Shown piece after piece: positions 26,934 through 37,000 of a stretch of DNA of 64,000 bases. Under the pieces are notes generated by a model that did not search any database, was not told where the DNA came from, and saw only the letters and a program-made list of their open reading frames with translations. The position numbers and the translations under genes are program-made. Each line of letters opens with the position of its first letter. The stretch's first letter is position 1. Location: the NCBI GenBank assembly GCA_964557575.1, contig CAZLBC010000012.1, forward strand, positions 1 through 64,000, in the 5' to 3' direction. The stretch is from CAZLBC01 sp964557575. GTDB lineage: Bacteria; Planctomycetota; Phycisphaerae; SM23-33.

Positions 26934-27536
26934 TCAGGCATCGCCTTTGTTCCGGTCACGTTCCCGCACTATCGCGGCGGCCCGCTCTTCGGCCGCGCGC
27001 CGTATCTCGCGGTGCAGGTCATCTCCACCGGCATCTACGGTAACGATCGCCGGGAAATGCTCAATATCCAGCACCCATATCGCCTCGGGAATGCCGAATT
27101 CCTCAAGGAGGTACACATCCTCAACCCGGCGCACGCATCGGGCAAGTACGGCAGCCAACCCGCCGGTCGCGTGAAAGTAGGCGGCGGCATGCGCCCGGCA
27201 GGCCGCGATCGTGGTCTCACCCATACCGCCCTTACCCATGATACCGGCGGGACCGTACGTCTCGATCACGTCCGCTTCGTAGGGCTCCTCGCGCATGCTC
27301 GTCGTCGGTCCGGCCGAAATCACTTCCCAGCCGTCCGGGGTCCGTTTCATGATCGGACCGCAGTGATAGATGATCGACCGGGACAACAGGTCGCCCAGAA
27401 ATGCCGGCTTGTGTTCAACCATATACTTGTGGGCCATGTCCCGTGCCGTAACAATCCTGCCGCTGATCGACACCTCGTCGCCGGCATGGAGTGCCCGGAT
27501 CGCCTCCGGGGACGCCGGAAGCTGCAGGTCAATCAT
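26934..27536 (-). CDS. class I fumarase / L-tartrate dehydratase-type hydro-lyase, beta subunit
   Basis: The 200-residue protein matches the C-terminal-type (beta) domain of class I Fe-S hydro-lyases: VSISGRIVTARDMAHKYM, SIIYHCGPIM, ISAGPTTSMREEPYEADVIE, GIMGKGGMGETTIAACR and AIWVLDIEHFPAIVTVDAGG. Together with the alpha subunit, whose stop overlaps its start by 8 bp, it would dehydrate a hydroxy-diacid such as malate or tartrate. The two-subunit form is common to both activities and sequence by eye does not separate them. The downstream ABC importer genes could favour an imported hydroxy-acid substrate. Confidence 0.88.
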   Translation of the reverse strand: MIDLQLPASPEAIRALHAGDEVSISGRIVTARDMAHKYMVEHKPAFLGDLLSRSIIYHCGPIMKRTPDGWEVISAGPTTSMREEPYEADVIETYGPAGIMGKGGMGETTIAACRAHAAAYFHATGGLAAVLARCVRRVEDVYLLEEFGIPEAIWVLDIEHFPAIVTVDAGGDDLHREIRRAAEERAAAIVRERDRNKGDA

Positions 27537-28389
27537 AGGTCACCCCATCCGCGTCCAGCGTCACCCCCCCCCGCCTGAAGGCCCAGCACATGTACGCAAT
27601 GGAAACGAAGAAGCTGGCCGGATGCCGCGCCGCGGCACCTATCTTGACACCCAGAACCGTGGTGTTCCCGCCGAGCCCCATGGGGCCGATGCCGAGTTCG
27701 TTGAGCCGGGCAAACAGGTCTTCCTCCAGTTCAGCCAGTACGGCATCGTCGTTGAGGTCATCCAGCCGGCGGAGGAGTTGCTTCTTGGCTAACCGGTGCG
27801 AACCGCACCGGTCGCCGCCGATACCCACCCCCAGTATACCCGGTGCGCATCCCATCCCCTGGGCCGAAACGACGGCATCGAGTATGCATCTTCTCACGCC
27901 CTCAGCATCCCGACCCGCTTCCAGCCGCACGTCGGGAAGGGAATACTGCGCGCCGACATTTTCACAGCCGCCGCCCTTCAGCAGCAGCCGTATCCGCAAC
28001 CGATCACCGCTCGATTCACGAAAATACATCTGCGGAATTCCCGCTCCCGTTCCGTCGCCGCTGTTGGCCCCGCTGACGGGATCAACGGCGTTCGGGCGGA
28101 GGAAATTCCGGGCGACGGCCGTGCGGACCGCGCCGACGATGTCCCGCCTGATCGTTCCTTCCTGAACGGACGCCGGGCGATCGACGTAAAAAACGGCGGT
28201 GCCGGTGTCCTGGCAGATCGGGACGGACGCCGCCGACGCCAGTGATGCATTCTCCAGCAGGGATCCCAGGATGGTATGCGCCCTCCCGCCGGGCTCCTCG
28301 TGTTCCCGGGCGGCGCGGAGGGCGCCGGTCACGTCGTCCGGCAGGACGGCGGATGTTTTCCTGATCAATTCGACGATTTCTTCAACCAT
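27529..28389 (-). CDS. class I fumarase / L-tartrate dehydratase-type hydro-lyase, alpha subunit
   Basis: The 286-residue protein carries the [4Fe-4S] cluster of the class I hydro-lyases. Cys residues are visible in SVPICQDTGTAVF, LKGGGCENVGAQYSL and GCAPGILGVGIGGDR. The C-terminal part shows ELGIGPMGLGGNTTVLGVKI and ends with HPASFFVSIAYMCWAFRR. It is the first gene of a five-gene minus-strand run with the beta subunit and three ABC importer genes. The 125-bp gap to the divergent ThuA-like gene should hold the operon promoter, but I found no convincing -35/-10 pair there. Confidence 0.9.
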   Translation of the reverse strand: MVEEIVELIRKTSAVLPDDVTGALRAAREHEEPGGRAHTILGSLLENASLASAASVPICQDTGTAVFYVDRPASVQEGTIRRDIVGAVRTAVARNFLRPNAVDPVSGANSGDGTGAGIPQMYFRESSGDRLRIRLLLKGGGCENVGAQYSLPDVRLEAGRDAEGVRRCILDAVVSAQGMGCAPGILGVGIGGDRCGSHRLAKKQLLRRLDDLNDDAVLAELEEDLFARLNELGIGPMGLGGNTTVLGVKIGAAARHPASFFVSIAYMCWAFRRGGVTLDADGVTYD

Positions 28390-28514
28390 GATCTCACCCG
28401 GTACCTTGCTATTGTCGCAGAAAACGGGGAACCATCAATACCATTTGTCACCTGGCACATGAACCGGCATTCGATTACCATGGAGCGAAATAATGTCTTT
28501 TCGAGAGGACGAGA

Positions 28515-29321
28515 ATGATGCGAAAAAAAAGCGTGACAGCGCCACTGGTACTGCTGTGGTACCTGGTGCAGACGACATCTCCCGCGGTCGCCGCACCCGG
28601 AACCGGGAAGGCCGCCGCACCCGGCTCACTCAGGATCCACCTGATCGGCTGGTCGCGAGAGTATGCCGCGGACACATCGCTGGCGGCGTGGCAGCAGAAC
28701 ATGGAAAGGGAATATCGGGTGCGGTTCACCCGTTCCTTCGCCCCGGACAAGTCCCGGAAGCTGCCGGGTCTTGAAGATCTCCGGTCCGCAGATCTCCTGG
28801 TCGTCTACTGCAGGAGACTCCGCATCCCGAATGACCGGCTGGAGTTGATTCAGGACTACGTGAAATCAGGCCGGCCGGTGCTCGGCATGCGAACCGCCAG
28901 CCACGCATTCCAGAACTGGCTCGAATTCGACCGGGATGTCTTCGGCGGCAGCTACAACGGACACGGCCCCGACGAAACGGTCAGGATTACGATCCCGAAA
29001 ACGGCCGCGGATCATCCGGTTGTTGCAAAGATCACGCCGTGGCAGTGGCGCGGCAAGCTCTACCGTAATGAAAAAAATGCCGAAGACACCATCACGTTGC
29101 TGATCGGAAAAACGGAAAAGGCCTCACCGCCGGTTGCATGGGTACGGGTGCTCAAACGGAAACAGCGCATTTTTTACACCTCGCTCGGCACGCCCGAAGA
29201 CTTCGAGAGCCCGCATTTCAACCGGCTTCTGGTCAATGCCGTAACCTGGCTGACCCGCAACGGCCTGGAAAAAACAGTGATTGAGAAGCGTGTTTTTCAC
29301 CCAAGCCCCCTGCTAAAATAG
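28515..29321 (+). CDS. ThuA-like secreted protein
   Basis: The 268-residue protein has a signal peptide (to about residue 27, PAVAAPG) and a class I glutamine-amidotransferase-like fold of the ThuA type: SADLLVVYCRRLRIPNDRLE, DYVKSGRPVLGMRTASHAFQ, SYNGHGPDE, PPVAWVRVL, RIFYTSLGTPEDFESPHFNR and LLVNAVTWL. ThuA-like proteins are abundant in planctomycetes, usually near secreted carbohydrate enzymes, and their reaction is not established. Tandem ATGs at 28515 and 28518 follow GAGAGGACGAGA. It diverges from the hydro-lyase operon. Confidence 0.82.
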   Translation: MMRKKSVTAPLVLLWYLVQTTSPAVAAPGTGKAAAPGSLRIHLIGWSREYAADTSLAAWQQNMEREYRVRFTRSFAPDKSRKLPGLEDLRSADLLVVYCRRLRIPNDRLELIQDYVKSGRPVLGMRTASHAFQNWLEFDRDVFGGSYNGHGPDETVRITIPKTAADHPVVAKITPWQWRGKLYRNEKNAEDTITLLIGKTEKASPPVAWVRVLKRKQRIFYTSLGTPEDFESPHFNRLLVNAVTWLTRNGLEKTVIEKRVFHPSPLLK

Positions 29322-29334
29322 TTATCCATTTTAC

Positions 29335-29363
29335 TTGACGGAAAACGACGCTGATTTTATCAT
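29335..29363 (+). promoter_or_regulatory. strong sigma70-like promoter with AT-rich leader
   Basis: TTGACG (29335-29340), a 17-nt spacer and TATCAT (29358-29363) match the consensus at five of six positions each. Transcription would start near 29370, giving a 5' leader of about 130 nt before ATG 29504. The leader has an AT-rich first half, a possible stem (ATCCCCG pairing with CGGGGAT) and no Shine-Dalgarno next to the ATG. Confidence 0.6.
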
Positions 29364-29503
29364 TTCAATTCGTGAGACATATTTGTTATATGGTATACTG
29401 TTTTATATAGCAAATTCATTAGCCATCCCCGTCGCACGCCCGCGCGGCCGGGGATCAGGAGTGAACGGCAGTACGGCCTTCGCTCGATACACTATATCAT
29501 TCA

Positions 29504-30631
29504 ATGAAGATGATTTCTCAGTACGGCAATCACCGCGGATTCGAAACATTCGTGACCGCCGAGGCATCGCCTGACCTCCCCTTTTCCCGGGCCGTGGACT
29601 CGCTGTTCGAACGGTACGACGCGATTCTGGAAGCCAACGACCTTTCGGCAGACTCCGGCGTATTCACACGTTTTCATGTCAGCGATACGGTGACGCAGGC
29701 GGAAGAGTTAACCGCCGCGCTGAAACCGCGCTTACGGGATACCATGACCGCGATCGTCCAGCAACCGCCCGCCTCGGGAAGCAAGATCGCCCTGGAAGCC
29801 TATCACATGGGCTGCCGGGAGGGCCGGTTCGAGAAGCTGATGAACGGGGAAAGCCTCGTGGTCCATCACGGGAATTACCGGTCGCTCTGGGGATCCATGG
29901 TGCCGGGAAGCAACGGCACCCCTTATAACCAGACCAATACCATCCTCGAAAACCTCTCCGAAACCATCAGCCACTTCGAGGGCACGGTGAAGGACAACGT
30001 CGTGCGGACGTGGTTTTTCGTCCGCGACATAGACAACAACTACAAGGGGATGGTCGACGCCCGGCGAGAGTGGTTCGAGCGATCGGGCATGACGAAGGAT
30101 ACGCACTACATCGCCTCCACCGGCATCGAGGGTTGTTTCCGGCGTCCTTCCTGCACGGTGCTGCTGAACTATCTGGCCGTCTTGGGACTCTCCCCCGAAC
30201 AGGTCGAATTCATGAGCGCCCTGGACCACCTCTGTCCCACCCATGATTACGGCGTCACCTTTGAGCGGGGCACGCGGATCACCTACGGGGATCGGTCCCA
30301 CTTTTACATTTCAGGCACCGCGAGTATCGACAGCACGGGGGCGGTAATGCACTGCGGCGACGTGATAAAACAGGCGGGGAGAACGATCGAGAACATGAAC
30401 GCTCTCCTGGAAAACCACGGGGCCACCCTGGAAGACATGAAGCTGGTGGTCGTATACCTGCGGGACGGATCGGACTATACCATGGTGGAACGGTTCCTCC
30501 GGGACCACCTGCCGGCCGGCGCCGCCTCTGTCATCGTTATCGCGCCGGTATGCCGGCCCGAGTGGCTCATCGAGATGGACGGGGTCGCGATTACCGGCGC
30601 CGGTGATGAACGATTCGATTCGTTCTGCTGA
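29504..30631 (+). CDS. tandem YjgF/RidA-fold protein, chorismatase-like architecture
   Basis: The 375-residue protein has two related halves. The first has VVRTWFFVRDIDNNYKGM and HYIASTGIEGCF. The second has HFYISGTASIDSTG, GDVIKQAGRTIENMNALLEN, GATLEDMKLVVVYLRD and an ending with APVCRPEWLIEMDGVA, which is the YjgF/RidA signature in the usual order. Paired YjgF-type domains with an 'ASTGI' block are the architecture of FkbO/Hyg5-type chorismatases, so chorismate or a similar ligand is possible. Catalytic residues cannot be assigned by eye. It has its own promoter 140 bp upstream and converges with the URO-D-like gene. The start codon lacks a clear Shine-Dalgarno, and AUG 29510 (third codon) is an alternative. 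Confidence 0.65.
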   Translation: MKMISQYGNHRGFETFVTAEASPDLPFSRAVDSLFERYDAILEANDLSADSGVFTRFHVSDTVTQAEELTAALKPRLRDTMTAIVQQPPASGSKIALEAYHMGCREGRFEKLMNGESLVVHHGNYRSLWGSMVPGSNGTPYNQTNTILENLSETISHFEGTVKDNVVRTWFFVRDIDNNYKGMVDARREWFERSGMTKDTHYIASTGIEGCFRRPSCTVLLNYLAVLGLSPEQVEFMSALDHLCPTHDYGVTFERGTRITYGDRSHFYISGTASIDSTGAVMHCGDVIKQAGRTIENMNALLENHGATLEDMKLVVVYLRDGSDYTMVERFLRDHLPAGAASVIVIAPVCRPEWLIEMDGVAITGAGDERFDSFC

Positions 30632-30649
30632 TGACCCGACACGGGCGTT

Positions 30650-31945
30650 TTATCCCCCCGCTTCCTCCATCGCAATCGCCGCCCAGTCCCACAACCGCCG
30701 GGGCTCGTAGCGAACGGTCGAGATATCCTTCATGATGATTTCGAGGTGGCAGTGGCCGCCGGTCTTTTCAATCGCCGCGCGGATAGCGGCCCGCGCCTTT
30801 GCGGGGCGCCAGGTATCCTCGGCGAGAACAGCCGGGTTGGGCTTGATACTCAGGACGTAATCGTCGCCGAGTTCCTCGACGGCACGGTCCATGTCGCACC
30901 ACGGACTGATCGAAACTTTCCGCAGGTTGGGGATCTTCTTCATCAGGTGAAACTTGTTGTGCAGGGGTTCACAGCAGCCGTAGTACGTCAGCCCCCAGCG
31001 CCCCAGCCACTTCATGGCGTGCTCGAGGGCGAATTCCCAGTGCATCCGGGGAGAGACTTCCGAGAAGATCTGCGCGTTTGAGCACCCCCACATGTTGTGC
31101 GGACCGACGGATGCCGGATCGTAATCGTCACCCGGAAGGTCCCGGCAATACCCGTACCCTCCCGACCCGACCCTGATGTTCCGGTTGTCCAGGGACAGGA
31201 GATTCATCTCCTCGAACTGGTCGAGCTCAACCATCCAGGCGTCAACCAGCCGCGCCACGGCCGCGTGCACGAGCGCGGGTTTCATGATCAGGTTCATGAT
31301 ACCTTCCTGGATTCCCATCCACCGAATGAGGTAATCCCAGGGGGCAAACCATATGTGTGTCTGCCCGACCGTGCGGACGGGGAGTATGCCCTCGTACACG
31401 TCGCACATCGCCCGGAACCGGAACGCGGTCGCCTCCTCGTTATGCGTGACCGTCGGCATCTCGATCTTCTCGATGTCCCCGGGCTCGGCAATCTGGATAT
31501 TAAAATGACGTGACACGACGTCGCTGGTCTCGTCGGTCTTCCTGACCTCGACATCCTCAACAATACCGAAATCGGTCGAGTGTATCGCCAGGAAACAGGA
31601 AAGAAAATCGTCGATCACCATATCCGCCGGCAGGTGCTTCCACTGGTAGAGCGTCCTCCTCAGTTCCCGTTCCTGGTCCCGGGCCCAGGGATGTTCGGTT
31701 TGCAGGGTGAGTTCGCCGTCGACATCCATCTCGTGCCAGCAAATCTCATTTATCCAGACCATCGGCCGCTCTGAGTCGAGGCTGTTGAGTTTCGTCCAGA
31801 GTTCCGCCTTCTCCCGGTGCGGGGGCAGGGATGCCGTCTCCGCCAGCTCGCCGGCGAGGGTGCGCAGCACCTCCCTGTCTTCGCGGGAAAGAACGATCTC
31901 CCCGGCTCCTTCCGGTGGGGCATAGTGACTCGGATCATGCAGCAT
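30650..31945 (-). CDS. uroporphyrinogen decarboxylase (URO-D)-like protein
   Basis: The 431-residue cytosolic protein lacks the N-terminal signature of true HemE. Its C-terminal half (MKWLGRWGLTYYGCCEPLHN, IPNLRKVSISPWCDMDRAVE, YVLSIKPNPAVLAEDTWRP) resembles the large group of URO-D/MtaA-fold proteins of anaerobes that act with corrinoid methyltransferases or have unknown roles. No corrinoid protein is nearby. GGAG lies 6 nt before the ATG. The upstream neighbour (radical SAM) is divergent, so no operon partner hints at its substrate. Confidence 0.6.
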   Translation of the reverse strand: MLHDPSHYAPPEGAGEIVLSREDREVLRTLAGELAETASLPPHREKAELWTKLNSLDSERPMVWINEICWHEMDVDGELTLQTEHPWARDQERELRRTLYQWKHLPADMVIDDFLSCFLAIHSTDFGIVEDVEVRKTDETSDVVSRHFNIQIAEPGDIEKIEMPTVTHNEEATAFRFRAMCDVYEGILPVRTVGQTHIWFAPWDYLIRWMGIQEGIMNLIMKPALVHAAVARLVDAWMVELDQFEEMNLLSLDNRNIRVGSGGYGYCRDLPGDDYDPASVGPHNMWGCSNAQIFSEVSPRMHWEFALEHAMKWLGRWGLTYYGCCEPLHNKFHLMKKIPNLRKVSISPWCDMDRAVEELGDDYVLSIKPNPAVLAEDTWRPAKARAAIRAAIEKTGGHCHLEIIMKDISTVRYEPRRLWDWAAIAMEEAGG

Positions 31946-32146
31946 GTTCTACTCCGGACATAGTTATACGGTACGGCGGACGGATGCAGCCGGTTCCTTG
32001 CCCGTCATAACGATACGGAATAAGATATATGTATTACAGGCGAACGCCGATGGCAATGAGAATCATGTTATCTTTCCCACGCACGGTCGTACCGTCGCGG
32101 ACCCGGCAGGCGCGGACCGGCTCCGCCGCGGCCGCAAAGCGACGTC

Positions 32147-33634
32147 ATGGCCACCGATAGAGTCATCATCGACTGCTACACGGACGAGCCGGCCGGGCTC
32201 GGCGTCCCCCCCTTCCTGGGGGTGTGGCCCCGGTACCTGGCCGGCAGCTACCGGGATCTCCCCGCCTACCTGACGATCGACGACCTGCGCGCCGCCGCCC
32301 TCGAAAGAAAACCCGTCGCCACATACCTCGACCCTCTGACAGGAAAGACGAAAACACAATTCCTCAACACAACGAGGGAATACGAAGAAACGAGGGAAGT
32401 GCTCCGAACATGCCGGCAGGCGATATTCGTGGCGGGCGCCCACACGCCCGGAAAGTATCTCGCCGCGCAACCGGGCACCGTTCGCGAAATCATCGGCCTC
32501 GCGTCCCGCTACCGGTTCAGAAAGATACTCGCCGGCCCCGCGGCAATAGGGGGCAGCCAGTACACGGGCGGCCGGCGGCCCGAGCAGGCCGACCAACGGC
32601 AATTCGAACAGCTCCGCGGCACGGTATTTGAAAACTACGAGGAACTCAGAGATTACGCCGTCGCCGGCGCGGCGATACTCAGGCACATACCGCACCGCAG
32701 GATCGTGGAGATTGAAACGGGGAGGGGATGCCCGCGGGACGAAGGCTGCTCGTTCTGCACCGAACCGCTCAAGGGAGCCCCGGCCTGGCGCACAGCGGAT
32801 GATATCGTCGCGGAGATGACCGCCTGTATGCAATACGGCGCCGCGGCGTTCAGGCTCGGCAGGCAGTCATGCCTGCTGAGTTACCGCGACGGCAACGTCG
32901 CCGCGCTGCGCAGGCTGCTGGAAGGGGCGGCCGCGCTGCATCCGGCCATACTCCACATGGACAACGCATCGCCCGGTATGGTCACGGACGAGCGCATCGG
33001 ACTGTGCGCAGAATTTCTCACCCCCGGGAGCACGGCTGCCATGGGCGCCGAATCATTCGATTCTGAAGTGATCAGGCAGAACAACCTGAACAGCAATTTC
33101 GAAGAAGTGTTTGAAGCGGTCAGGATTATCAATCGCCAGGGAGCAGCGAGGGGCGAAAACGGCTGCCATCGCATATTGCCCGGGATCAACATCGTCCTGG
33201 GACTGATCGGCGAAACACGGCGCACCCTGGACATCAATTACAAATGCCTGAAAAAGATCCTCGAAAGCGGGCTCCTGGTCAGGAGAATCAATATCAGGCA
33301 GGTGGTCCCCTTTCCGGGAACAAAACTTCACGAACTCGCCGGCAACAAATACCTCAGGAAAAACCGCCGCTATTACCGCAACTGGACCAGGAAGATCAGG
33401 GAGGAGATCGACGAGCCGATGTTGCGGCGGCTCTTCCCGAAAGGAACCGTTCTACGGGGACTCTACAGCGAGGTTCACAAAGGTAACGTGACCTTCCTGA
33501 GACAACTGGGCAGTTATCCGATTGTCGTGGGAACCAGGGAACGGCTGCCCCTGCAACAGCGATATAATATCAGGGTAACCGGACACAACCTGCGGAGCCT
33601 GGAGGGAGAGGTCATTGAACCGGGAAACGCGTAG
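32147..33634 (+). CDS. COG1031-type radical SAM protein with CX5CX2C cluster motif
   Basis: The 495-residue protein begins VIIDCYTDEPAGLGVPPFLG and has an N-terminal domain with a loop AGAHTPGKYLAAQPGTVREI. Its radical SAM cluster motif CPRDEGCSFC (Cys 195, 201, 204) is spaced CX5CX2C instead of the standard CX3CX2C. It continues RLGRQSCLLSYRDGN, INIVLGLIGETRRT and INIRQVVPFPGTKLHE. This order matches the COG1031 family, best known from archaea, where a helix-hairpin-helix domain follows; here the protein ends without one. The reaction is unknown. No clear Shine-Dalgarno precedes the ATG. Its stop is 6 bp from that of convergent thioredoxin. Confidence 0.75.
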   Translation: MATDRVIIDCYTDEPAGLGVPPFLGVWPRYLAGSYRDLPAYLTIDDLRAAALERKPVATYLDPLTGKTKTQFLNTTREYEETREVLRTCRQAIFVAGAHTPGKYLAAQPGTVREIIGLASRYRFRKILAGPAAIGGSQYTGGRRPEQADQRQFEQLRGTVFENYEELRDYAVAGAAILRHIPHRRIVEIETGRGCPRDEGCSFCTEPLKGAPAWRTADDIVAEMTACMQYGAAAFRLGRQSCLLSYRDGNVAALRRLLEGAAALHPAILHMDNASPGMVTDERIGLCAEFLTPGSTAAMGAESFDSEVIRQNNLNSNFEEVFEAVRIINRQGAARGENGCHRILPGINIVLGLIGETRRTLDINYKCLKKILESGLLVRRINIRQVVPFPGTKLHELAGNKYLRKNRRYYRNWTRKIREEIDEPMLRRLFPKGTVLRGLYSEVHKGNVTFLRQLGSYPIVVGTRERLPLQQRYNIRVTGHNLRSLEGEVIEPGNA

Positions 33635-33640
33635 CGCGGT

Positions 33641-33970
33641 TCAGGATGCCTGCGCGGCCTCTTCTATAGCCGCAACCAGGTCGTCTTCCTTCTGCACTCC
33701 GACGAACTGCTTCACCGGGTCCCCGTCCTTGAAGATGAAAATGGCGGGAATCGCGGTTATGCCTAACTGGCTGGCCACCGTGCGGGCTTCGTCAATATTC
33801 AACTTGGCTATGGTCGCCTTGTCGCCGACCTTTTGAGCCACACTGTCGATAACGGGTGCTATCATCTTGCACGGGCCGCACCAGGGGGCCCAGAAATCGA
33901 CGAGGGTAACGCCTTCGGCTATTTCCGCGTCGAAGTTTTCTGCGGTGAGTTCAACAGCGTTTTCAGACAT
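33641..33970 (-). CDS. trxA: thioredoxin
   Basis: The 109-residue cytosolic thiol-disulfide reductase carries the canonical active site VDFWAPWCGPCKMIAP, the cis-Pro loop GITAIPAIFIFKDG and the partner strand TIAKLNIDE. A longer in-frame reading to 34081 is rejected because GGAGG stands 5 nt before ATG 33970 and the family starts there. It lies between the convergent radical SAM gene and the DUF4159 gene. A reductase to recycle it is not in this window. Confidence 0.95.
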   Translation of the reverse strand: MSENAVELTAENFDAEIAEGVTLVDFWAPWCGPCKMIAPVIDSVAQKVGDKATIAKLNIDEARTVASQLGITAIPAIFIFKDGDPVKQFVGVQKEDDLVAAIEEAAQAS

Positions 33971-34090
33971 AACAACCTCCATGCCGGGACTATAAATAAC
34001 AGTCATGCGGTGAATAACAGACAATGGCAAGTATACCGTGATGCCGGCCAATAGCAACAACGGATTCCATCGGGTACTCATCTCAACGGA

Positions 34091-37000
34091 TTATTCAGTG
34101 AGCCAGGCAGGCAGGCCGGAATCGTCCTTTTTTTCGCCCGTTTCTTTTTTCCCCGCCCCGGGTGTTTCTTTAACCGTCCCACCACCTGATGCGCCCTTCT
34201 CCGCCCCGCTGTCGGCCGGCGTCAGGCGTTTTTCTGTTGCCGGTTTCTTCTCAAGGGTGTTGTTTTCGCTCCCGTCTTTCGCCTGCACAGCCGGTACCGT
34301 TTCCGGACGGTGAGCCCCCGGCGCCGTTTCCGCAGCAGGCGGTCGGGTTTTCGATACCATGAACCCCGCGTTAACCCAGTTGGCCCGGTCGTCGATAACC
34401 GTATCGCCGGCATTCGAAACCGTCAGCACAATACGTTCCGATTCGGGAGGGATCGCCACGTTGAAGTGATGCACCATTGAATACTTCATCACGGGACTCT
34501 CGGCGAGGAGAATGGAGTCAATATACACCTTGAATACTACGCTGCCGCGTATGTAGTTCTCCGACAGATGGGCGTTCCTGATGCCGTCGTCGAGACCGAC
34601 CGTCGCCACGAATCGCTCGTAGCGTGGATCGAGCGGATAGTCAAGCGTAGAAACGGCGTGCACACCGATACCCTCTGTATATGTCCTGCCGGCGAGACGC
34701 AAGGGACCACCGGTAACGGACGCGTCGGCCTGCGGTTCCGTACCCCTTCCCGACACGGCCGAGAGCGGAGAAAGTGCGGAGAGGTGAACATCCGGGGGAG
34801 GATACTGTTCCCGTGCGGCACGGTCCAGCGCGGCTATCTTCTCATCCGCCCCGGACGTCACCATCACGATATTCCTCATGAGGGCATAGGCGGTCTCCGG
34901 TGTGTAGCCGTCGACGGATCGGCATTCGCAACCCAGCAAACCGGTCGTCATATCCTCGCGGCTGAGCAGCACGGCGGGTCGGCCCGCCACCTCGTATACG
35001 TCCGGGCGCGGAACCAGTGAACCCAGCCGTTCAACGGCGGTCGCCCGCAGACCGACGGCGCTGAGCGGCGCCGCTGCACGGGTATAGATCGGCGCGTCGG
35101 CGGTGAGGGTACCGGAAGCATCCGCACCGAACATGCGTGCCAGGTGCTTTCTCATCGTGAGGTAAAAATCCCGGTCGCCGCCCGCGCCGTTCACCACCAG
35201 CGTACCGCCCGATTCGATGTATTCCTTCAGGGATTCACTCCGGGAAGGACTCAGCAGGACCGCGCCCGTTCCCGCCATGATCGCGGGCCCGGTTCTGCAG
35301 TCCCGCAGTTTCTCGAGCGACACCTTTTTGACGGCCAGTTCTACCCCCTCGTCGACCGTCAGCCGTCGCCCGAGTGCCTCCACGGCGCGGGCGACGGTGT
35401 CTTCGTCGCCGTATTCGACAACAACAACCTCGCGCGTCAACCGGGGCTCCCGCGCCGCCGGGCGCGGCCAGTACGAATCGAAACGGGGCCGCAACTGCTC
35501 GAATCCCGCGGAGATATAATCGATGAGATTAAAACCGACATTAAAGGCGGAATCGTTCGAACGCGAAAAGCCCTGTTCCCACACCTTGGTCAGGTCCGTC
35601 GAACAGTGGATCACCAGCGGCCGCGGGCCGGTGTGTATCATGTGCAGCGCGGGTTTTTCGTCAACCGCCAGGGGTTTCAGGTACACACGGTGCGACGGCG
35701 GTACCTTTTTCAGCTCGCAACCGGGAAACGCCTCGGCATAGATCTTTCGCATGCCTTCTTCAAAACCATCGTTCTTCCCCTCCGCGACGCTGAAGATGAT
35801 ACCCCCCTCCATCGCGAAATTCCTGAGTCGGGCTATTTGCTTTCCGAGGATGATGGGCTTCCGCGCGCCGGTGATCACCAGTACCGGTGCGTCGTGCCAG
35901 CGATCGTTTGTGTTTATCTCGGCAATGCGCCGTGCAAAACGCCGTTTCGCCCGGCTGCCGGCCCACCGCAACAGGTTCGAAAGGGCCCGCGGCCGATTGT
36001 TCCAGTCGCCGAGGCGCTTGAGATGGTTGAACACGAGCGGGCTTCCGCCGTCGAGGAGAAAGAGCAGGGCGAAAGCCGTTTCGGAAAGACTCCCCTCCTG
36101 CCAGCTCCCGCTGCCGGCCTGCTTGCGGAACAGGACCTCGGCCCCCGCCCGGTACCAGTCCCGCTCGCCGAAATACCTTCTGCCCGCGGCGAGCCCGGCC
36201 CGCTGAACCCCGTACAGGTAATAGCATAACCGGCGTTGGGGACCGGCCTGCACCGTACCGCTCAAGGTGCCGGCAAAATTATCGTCGAACCACTGCAAAC
36301 CCTTCGCCAGTACGGGCGGCGGTTCGTAGACACCGCAGGCGAGGTACCGTTGCCGGTCTTCAAATCCCAGGCACTCCAGAACGCTCGTGAGTCCCGCCGC
36401 CGACATCGATCCCCGCGGGGCGTGATACGATTCTTTACCCTCTTCTTCACTTTTTCTGAACGGCGGCCAGTAGCTCCATCCCCCGTCCTTGAGCTGCGCC
36501 TTCAGCCAGTATCGCGACACAAGCGACCAGAACGATTTCGGAACCGCGCCGCCGCCCTTCCCGAACGCAGCTACCCCGAGCACGCCGTACTGCGACGTCG
36601 AGTTGTGGCAGGTATCGTTCCATATTGAATAATCCCAGCCGCCCTTCACCCGGTGGATTGAATAGATAAGCCGGCGCGCGTCGTGCTTGAAATACTTCAT
36701 ATATTCGCCGGGAGCGCGCGATTCGGCGACAAACCACACCTTGCACCGCAGGCCCAGGGAGTACACCAGGTAGGTGTCGTAGGTTTTCAGGAATTCAAGG
36801 GCCTTCGCGACACATTCATCGTCCAGGTCCATACCGCCGGCGAACAGTGCGAGGACCGCAAGCGACGTCATGCCGACACTGCCCGGCCGGGGTTCGGGCT
36901 TCAATTTCAAGATCCCGGCCAGATTTCTCCGCACCGCCCTCCCCTTCCACTTGTATCCGGACTTGTCGATCTTAAGCGAGTACTCTTCGTAGCTGCTGCC

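Noticed and set aside
29335..29574. 79-codon frame starting inside the promoter of the chorismatase-like gene
   Set aside because: Begins within the -35 region, has no ribosome-binding site and overlaps the real gene in another frame.
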